Position numbers and translations under genes: made by a program
In this document: piece after piece, positions 60,701 to 64,000 of the stretch
Numbering within the stretch: the first letter of the stretch is position 1
Layout of the letters: each line of letters begins with the position of its first letter
Notes under the pieces: generated by a model
Database searches by the model: none
Told to the model about the DNA's origin: nothing
Seen by the model: only the letters and a program-made list of their open reading frames with translations
Assembly: GCA_003991915.1 (NCBI GenBank)
Contig: RQTK01000103.1
Span: 328,992-392,991 of the forward strand
DNA: 64,000 bases
Reading direction: 5' to 3'
Origin: Elysia chlorotica
Lineage: Eukaryota > Mollusca > Gastropoda > Plakobranchidae

Positions 60701-62233
60701 GCGGTTCACAGTTTACTAGAGGTTTATCAAGTGGTTGCGTTTTTGGAATTAATATGCTTTGCTGCTTTATGCGAAAGTGTTCAGTGAAAAAGAAAAGATT
60801 CCATTGGCATCGCTGATGATTAACTTACGGGTGACTCACACCAAAACTCGGCCTGCCACAGCTGGCCGATAAAATCCATTTACATGTAGGTTTTGGGATG
60901 TGTAACCAAACTTACTTGTCGATTAGCACCTATGATGCCAGGATTAAAGGTGGGTGGTTAATTTATCGCTCATTGTGTGAACATGAATGTTCAGCTGCAA
61001 AGAGTAGCTGGTGTAATATCCTGATTGCTTTTTGGGGGGTGGCAATGGGGTTAGAGCATTTACTTTGCTGCAGGAGATCCAGGTTTGTGTGAGCCCTACT
61101 TTGGCAACCACATGGTTTGGTTGGTGTCAGTCCAATGTAATCTATCAGCCAAGTTCACGGTGTTCCACTTTGGTGTCCTATTTAAGATCAAGTTTTGCTG
61201 ATCTTCTTTTCTTTTTTTCTTTTTTTCCTACCAGCTTAATACTTGAATATTTACAAAAATTAATAAAACTTGAGCTTTGTCATTACTTAGATAATATTTT
61301 TTTTTTTTTTGTTTCTTCACAGGTGCTATGATTGTTGAATCCCTGTCAGACGTGTATGTTGACAAACTGCTCGCCTTCATTGGCCACATGCTGGAGGGCA
61401 CAGCCCATGTTGAGTTCTACCTGCTGTGGCTCATGCCTCTCCTCACCTCACACGGCCCCAGGCTGAAGCAGCGGTCACAGCAGGTGATGACCTCTTTACG
61501 GACACTCCAGAGGAACATATCAAGAAAGTATGACGAACTAAGGAAGATGTAAGTTTTTTAAATTACACTGTCTCCAAGTCCAAGTCAAACTAATTTTTTC
61601 TTACTTCTTTTTTTCTCAATTTTTGCCACAAGTTGTAGTAAAATTTGGTCCCAAAAGTGGCTAAAACATACACCATAGGTGTTACAAGTGAATTTTTGAA
61701 ATTGGAATAATTATAGGCTTGGGGTCTAGCAAGATTTTAAAGAATATGAAAACAGCACAGCAAGTGATTTTTAAATCAGGAGAAAAGCTATTCTATGTTA
61801 GACCTCGATATAGTTCAGTCTGAATTAGTGTTATGATGACAAAGCCAGCATATGTTCATGTTGACATACATTGTGAGGATAGAAATGGATGGCTTGAATT
61901 CATTCCAGCATTGATATTGTCAGCTTCCATCGTAAGTGGCGATGCTAACAGATAACAGGTATTTACATACATGTGTACTTTGTCTTTAAACAATCTACTT
62001 GTCAGAATAGCAATTCATCTTTGTTCTCTGTTTTGTTTTTTTTTTCTTCCAGTGCTGATCATAACAAGTACACCTCAGAGTACCTGTTGGCTTTGTCTCA
62101 ATTGAAGAGAAAAAAGAGGCTCAAGGAAGAGGATGATGAAGTGCGTAACTCAGAGGAGGAGGAGGATAGCAGTGAGGAAGAGCTGCCATGGAAAATGGAC
62201 GATAGCTCTGAGGATGGGATGGATTTAACATAG
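46505..62233 (+). CDS. PWP2: Periodic tryptophan protein 2 homologue (PWP2/UTP1)
   Basis: Nineteen exons: 46505-46522, 47416-47528, 47879-47973, 48310-48409, 49659-49802, 50181-50316, 50516-50681, 51533-51575, 52100-52252, 52773-52980, 54144-54292, 54857-55004, 55866-56016, 57135 to about 57286, 58109-58256, 58752-58923, 59708-59926, 61323-61548, 62053-62233. About 908 residues (human protein about 919). Opens MKFAFQ|FNNLLGSVYRKGN. Two tandem WD40 propellers fill the first three quarters (LDGTVRAFDL, SGSWDKTVKLWG); an acidic-basic insert in exon 7 (SEEEEGE, KKRKEKE) sits where human PWP2 has its Glu run. The Utp12-type helical region (SDVYVDKLLAFIGH, EFYLLWLMPLL) precedes an acidic tail. It scaffolds UTP-B of the nucleolar small-subunit processome for 18S rRNA maturation. 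All junctions keep phase except exon 14 to 15. Confidence 0.95.
46590..46920 (+). mobile_element. SINE family A copy, plus strand, in PWP2 intron 1
   Basis: Body is well preserved: GGCTGAGACAGGAGTCATGG, CTGTCTCCTGTGTGGCAGCA, GTCAGACGTCCGTCTTGGGG, CAATATAGCCTATACAGTGC. A GA-rich stretch (46720-46745) replaces the middle, and the tRNA-like head is not clear. Confidence 0.75.
47580..47660. repeat. Short tandem duplication in PWP2 intron 2
   Basis: AGGAAAGCAAATTTATAAAT and AGGAAAGCAAATTTAAAAAT each continue CATTTACATTTATT, giving two copies of about 40 bp side by side. Confidence 0.85.
48429..48860. repeat. Three tandem 145-bp repeats in PWP2 intron 4
   Basis: GATAAGATAATCAATTATTC starts units at 48429, 48574 and 48719, a period of exactly 145 bp. 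Copies 1 and 2 are nearly identical. Copy 3 carries several substitutions and a short deletion, so the duplication of copies 1 and 2 is the more recent. Confidence 0.92.
49080..49375 (+). mobile_element. LINE fragment (reverse-transcriptase ORF 3' end) in PWP2 intron 4
   Basis: Frames read RMLRISWTTKKSNE, then after a frameshift HVMRKEKLEHLMETGMIKGN, TKWLNALKLTDILIATRNWE, WEPMGMIANPTMYGTW. This is the familiar C-terminal tail of non-LTR retrotransposon proteins (RMLRI-W, H-xRK-LE, ATRD-xxW, YGT). It is truncated and frameshifted. Confidence 0.7.
50955..51130 (+). mobile_element. LINE reverse-transcriptase fragment in PWP2 intron 7
   Basis: GLGLNSKKTEVVVI, stop, KKKPQRINVSIIESKV matches the GLxLNxKKTEVMVI segment after the catalytic domain in many LINE reverse transcriptases. 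Very short and broken. Confidence 0.5.
53335..53560 (+). mobile_element. Possible LINE 3' fragment in PWP2 intron 10
   Basis: KKKRKAKSEMERWN followed by spaced Trp and Arg residues resembles the basic RWxDD...W...A..R..W tail of LINE ORF2 proteins, with frameshifts. Moderate to weak resemblance. Confidence 0.35.
53700..54140 (+). mobile_element. SINE family A copy with duplicated head in PWP2 intron 10
   Basis: The body at 53900-54025 (AGTCCAGGTATCCCAGCACT, CAATATAGCCCATATGGTGC) follows a degenerate tRNA-like head at 53770-53850. A leader segment (GTTATGATTCTGTATGCAAT at about 53742) recurs after the body (CTTGTGATTCTGTATAACTT at about 54077) and at 55215, so this leader seems to be part of the element or of a larger repeat carrying it. 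Confidence 0.6.
54300..54475. repeat. (TC)n microsatellite next to PWP2 exon 11
   Basis: Long TC run beginning 8 bp after the exon 11 donor. Frames through it are artefacts. Confidence 0.95.
54640..54785 (+). pseudogene. PWP2: Truncated duplicate of PWP2 exon 12
   Basis: 54675-54738 repeats the first 64 bases of exon 12 (54857-54920), with only a handful of differences, and about 30 bp of upstream intron is shared too. The copy is cut off after GCTGTGGAC-equivalent sequence by a (TC)n run at 54739-54783. The base matching the true acceptor is AAAT instead of AAAG, and the nearby CATAG acceptor would put the exon out of frame, so it should not be spliced in usefully. Confidence 0.85.
55165..55510 (+). 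mobile_element. SINE family A copy in PWP2 intron 12
   Basis: Leader (TTGTGATTCTGCATTTGAGT), tRNA-like head (AAGTGGTAGAGCGTTCTCCC), then diverged body (GAGTCATGGTATATCTGCAC, CACTATATAGCCTACATGAA). More decayed than the copy at 60000. Confidence 0.7.
56017..57134. other. PWP2 intron 13
   Basis: AT-rich intron. No element recognised. A weak internal similarity exists between about 56990-57125 and 56870-57005 (ATTCATTAAAGAA, ATGTGATATGT words), suggesting an old local duplication. Confidence 0.45.
57287..58108. other. PWP2 intron 14 (5' border unresolved)
   Basis: Coding similarity continues to about 57316 (RKDTDKVSGKTSDA aligns with the human protein) but no GT donor in the required phase was found. 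Exon 15 needs two bases carried over. A missing micro-exon, an atypical donor or a base error could explain it. Confidence 0.4.
58924..59707. other. PWP2 intron 16
   Basis: Contains a G-rich run at about 59128-59145 and a GA-rich tract at 59545-59605. No gene or recognised element. Confidence 0.5.
60000..60275 (+). mobile_element. SINE family A copy in PWP2 intron 17, nearly full length
   Basis: tRNA-like head with A box TTGGCTCAAGTGATAGAGCG and B box GCGGTTCAAATCCCAC (60048-60063), then GAGACAGGAGTCCAGGTCTC, GTGTGTGGCATCGCAT, CAATATAGCCTATATAGTGC and a 3' end ACGTTAAGCAACCAACTCAA. Inserted between duplicated copies of the exon 17 end. Confidence 0.8.
60271..60680 (+). pseudogene. PWP2: Two extra partial copies of the PWP2 exon 17 3' end
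   Basis: 60271-60360 repeats the last 45 or so coding bases of exon 17 plus its donor and the first intron bases (GAGGTGCTGGAGTCCATACC, CATTAACAGTGGTATG, TTGTTGTGATATTA). 60592-60680 repeats a smaller piece (AAAAGCTGGAGTCTACATTG, AAACAGTGGTAGGTTC, TTGCTTGTTGTAAT). The originals are at 59882-60000. Inclusion of the first copy as an exon from its CTCATTCAG acceptor would bring a stop at once, so these are pseudo-exons. Confidence 0.8.
60690..61322. other. Remainder of PWP2 intron 17
   Basis: 61045-61140 (GGGGTTAGAGCATTTACTTT, GGTTGGTGTCAGTCCAATGT) looks like a very diverged SINE head and body. Nothing else recognised. Confidence 0.4.
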
Positions 62234-62384
62234 CAGGACAAAAACATCAAATAAACATGGACTTATGCAAATTTACTTTCTCATCTATCATAAAAATTTA
62301 GAAGAAAAAAATAGCAAGATAAAATGTTGCGTATGAATATCCATTATGTTGTATGGAATAAATTATTGAAAATTTCACTTTTTG
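62234..62384 (+). terminator. PWP2 3' UTR and polyadenylation signals
   Basis: AATAAA occurs at 62250-62255, only 17 nt after the stop, and at 62357-62362. The second is the more likely main signal given usual UTR spacing. The next gene's minus-strand signals begin at 62397, so the two 3' ends nearly meet. Confidence 0.6.
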
Positions 62385-62396
62385 TGTTATTATTAT

Positions 62397-62406
62397 TTTA
62401 TTTATT
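62397..62406 (-). terminator. Polyadenylation signals of the converging minus-strand gene
   Basis: Plus-strand TTTATTTATT reads as two overlapping AATAAA on the minus strand, about 280 nt past the proposed stop at 62685. Confidence 0.45.
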
Positions 62407-62684
62407 TTTCATGATTTATGATACTTTGATAAGACAGGAATGGAACTTCATCAACAGACACACAAAAATGGAACATCTTAGCAACAAAACATTTGAATAG
62501 CGGTAAAAAAAAAACAACAGCAACACTGGTTTGACGGAATTTAAGTGTTTAATTGAACGAAAAATAGTGTATATTGCACCTGCATAAAAAAAGCAGGTGG
62601 GGAGAAAAATATTGAGGTAAAAAAAAAAAGATCTTTGGAAGAAAGCACGTCTGGTTATCTGTCTTGAACACTTTGGTGTGATGG

Positions 62685-63659
62685 TTATGGCTTCCTTAGA
62701 CTGCCAAGTCCTGATGGTAGAAACAAAAAGGTATTGTGGGTCATGAGATAGACCAGATCATTCAGATCTTCTGCACATAGTATTAATTTACAAATTTCAT
62801 TGTGATTTATTATTATTCAACTTGGTTTTGAATGGTACAACTACAAAGAGAAAATATTAAATATCTCTTAATTTAACTTAAATTTTAAGTTAAGTGAAAG
62901 TTGTCTCGGAAGGGCTTTTCCCTCTGTTAAATTTATCACAGAACCTGATTCCTCAGCAATTATTTATGACAATAATTATTTAGACTTTGAAATCCATCTT
63001 AAATAAGAAGTACATCTAATTGATTATTATTTGTATATGTTACATCATCAATAAAATGTATGGATGGACTAACTGACTGGCCTAATGTAGGGAAAGTGAC
63101 ATAGGTATTGAAAGCCGCAAAGGATAGATGGGAGAGAGGAGGTGGCCAATGATTGCCAATACTTCAAAACACTTTAGTTCACATACATTAGAAAAATAAT
63201 TAGTTATTCATAAAATTTAGATATAATGAAAGAACATGCTCTTCCAAGCAACAGTGTAGGGCTAAAGGCCCACATCAGACATCACTGAATGGTCATAGAA
63301 TGTTACATTCTAATATGTAATTTCTGTCCTTTATTTCTTTTTCAATATATTTTCAAAATAATGTATATGTTACATAAATACAAAATCTACAATGTTGATA
63401 AGCTGTTAAATGTCATAACATTGCGTTTTGCTTCTCATAAGGAAATATAGATAGAAAAACGTCTCATCTATTTATGAGTCTAGCAATGTCTTTTTTCCTT
63501 AAAGGTAAAGATTGAGAACATCCTATTTACAATCAGCAAAATTAAAATGTATTGTATAAAACCTTAAATTCTTCTAGAACAAAAGGTGGTGAGACTTAAG
63601 AAAGGAAAGCAAAACGTATGATGTAATACTTTACCATATCCAAAACCGCCGACTGCACC
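62685..63659 (-). CDS. Last two coding exons of an unidentified gene (partial)
   Basis: On the minus strand a 25-nt exon (63635-63659; acceptor CTTCAG, donor GTAAAG) and a terminal exon (coding part 62685-62710; acceptor CCATCAG) join in phase to encode GAVGGFGYGLGSLRKP and a stop. The rest of the gene would lie beyond the right end, past the TTC repeat. The peptide is glycine-rich and too short to name. Support is two splice pairs, phase agreement and a suitably placed polyadenylation signal. A chance pairing cannot be excluded. Confidence 0.45.
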
Positions 63660-63839
63660 CTGAAGATGAGGAAACGAAAAACATGTTATAGCCTACTTAT
63701 ACATGTACATTATTATGAAGTTTTGTCATAAATTCTAATACTGAACTATAAAAGGAAAATTGAGTATGCTCCAGAACAAAGCTGTCTCTTTCTACTCTTT
63801 CCCTTTCCAGTTTTATCGTCTGAAAGTGATACTACCTTT

Positions 63840-63911
63840 TTTTTCTTTCTTTCTTCTTCTTCTTCTTCCTCCTCCTCCTCCTTGTCCGCCACCTGCTCCT
63901 CCTCCTCCTCC

Positions 63912-63943
<32 letters not shown>

Positions 63944-64000
63944 CTTCTTCTTCTTCTTCTTCTTCTTCTTCTTCTTCTTCTTCTTCTTCTTCTTCTTCTT
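63840..64000. repeat. (TTC)n / (CTC)n microsatellite at the window end
   Basis: Pyrimidine-only trinucleotide repeats reaching the last base. Such mirror-symmetric purine/pyrimidine tracts can form triplex DNA and often break assemblies. Confidence 0.95.

Overview
The window is nuclear DNA of an animal, most likely a mollusc and plausibly a gastropod. It is AT-rich, with small exons in kilobase introns, GT/AG junctions, abundant microsatellites, tRNA-derived SINEs and pieces of LINE and DNA-transposon sequence. The encoded proteins look like ordinary bilaterian orthologues. The mollusc assignment is inference from overall style (including recurring short palindromes), not from a diagnostic gene. 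A 216-base assembly gap lies at 491-706.

Layout. 1-5900: repeat-rich intergenic DNA with a G-rich degenerate minisatellite and a 650-bp foldback element. 5943-8387 (+): complete three-exon PGRMC-type cytochrome-b5-fold haem protein. 9-15 kb: intergenic, with a highly uniform array of 36 copies of a 36-bp unit and a perfect 321-bp duplication. 15221-17756 (+): a spliced gene for an unrecognised 91-residue single-pass membrane protein. 17837-25156 (+): a six-exon gene for a 487-residue protein with a divergent glutaredoxin-like domain, starting only 80 nt after the stop of the small membrane protein in what looks like the same exon. One of its introns holds a 41-bp minisatellite carrying about 22 perfect copies of an AP-1/NF-E2-type site. 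25-31 kb: intergenic, with a deleted PIF/Harbinger transposon and a 5'-truncated LINE.

33147-44038 (-): the Abl interactor (Abi) gene, eight coding exons including a 45-nt micro-exon, read head-to-head with 46505-62233 (+), the PWP2/UTP1 gene of the small-subunit processome (19 coding exons resolved, one junction unresolved). PWP2 introns carry several local duplications, two of which copy parts of its own exons. 62685-63659 (-): the last two coding exons of a further gene that converges on PWP2 and runs off the right side.

Functionally the genes are unrelated housekeeping or cytoskeletal loci: membrane haem binding, WAVE-complex actin control, and ribosome biogenesis. The possible functional link is between the small membrane protein and the glutaredoxin-like protein, if they share a transcript. 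All exon models were built by hand from splice motifs, reading-frame continuity and remembered family sequences. No database search or transcript evidence was available.
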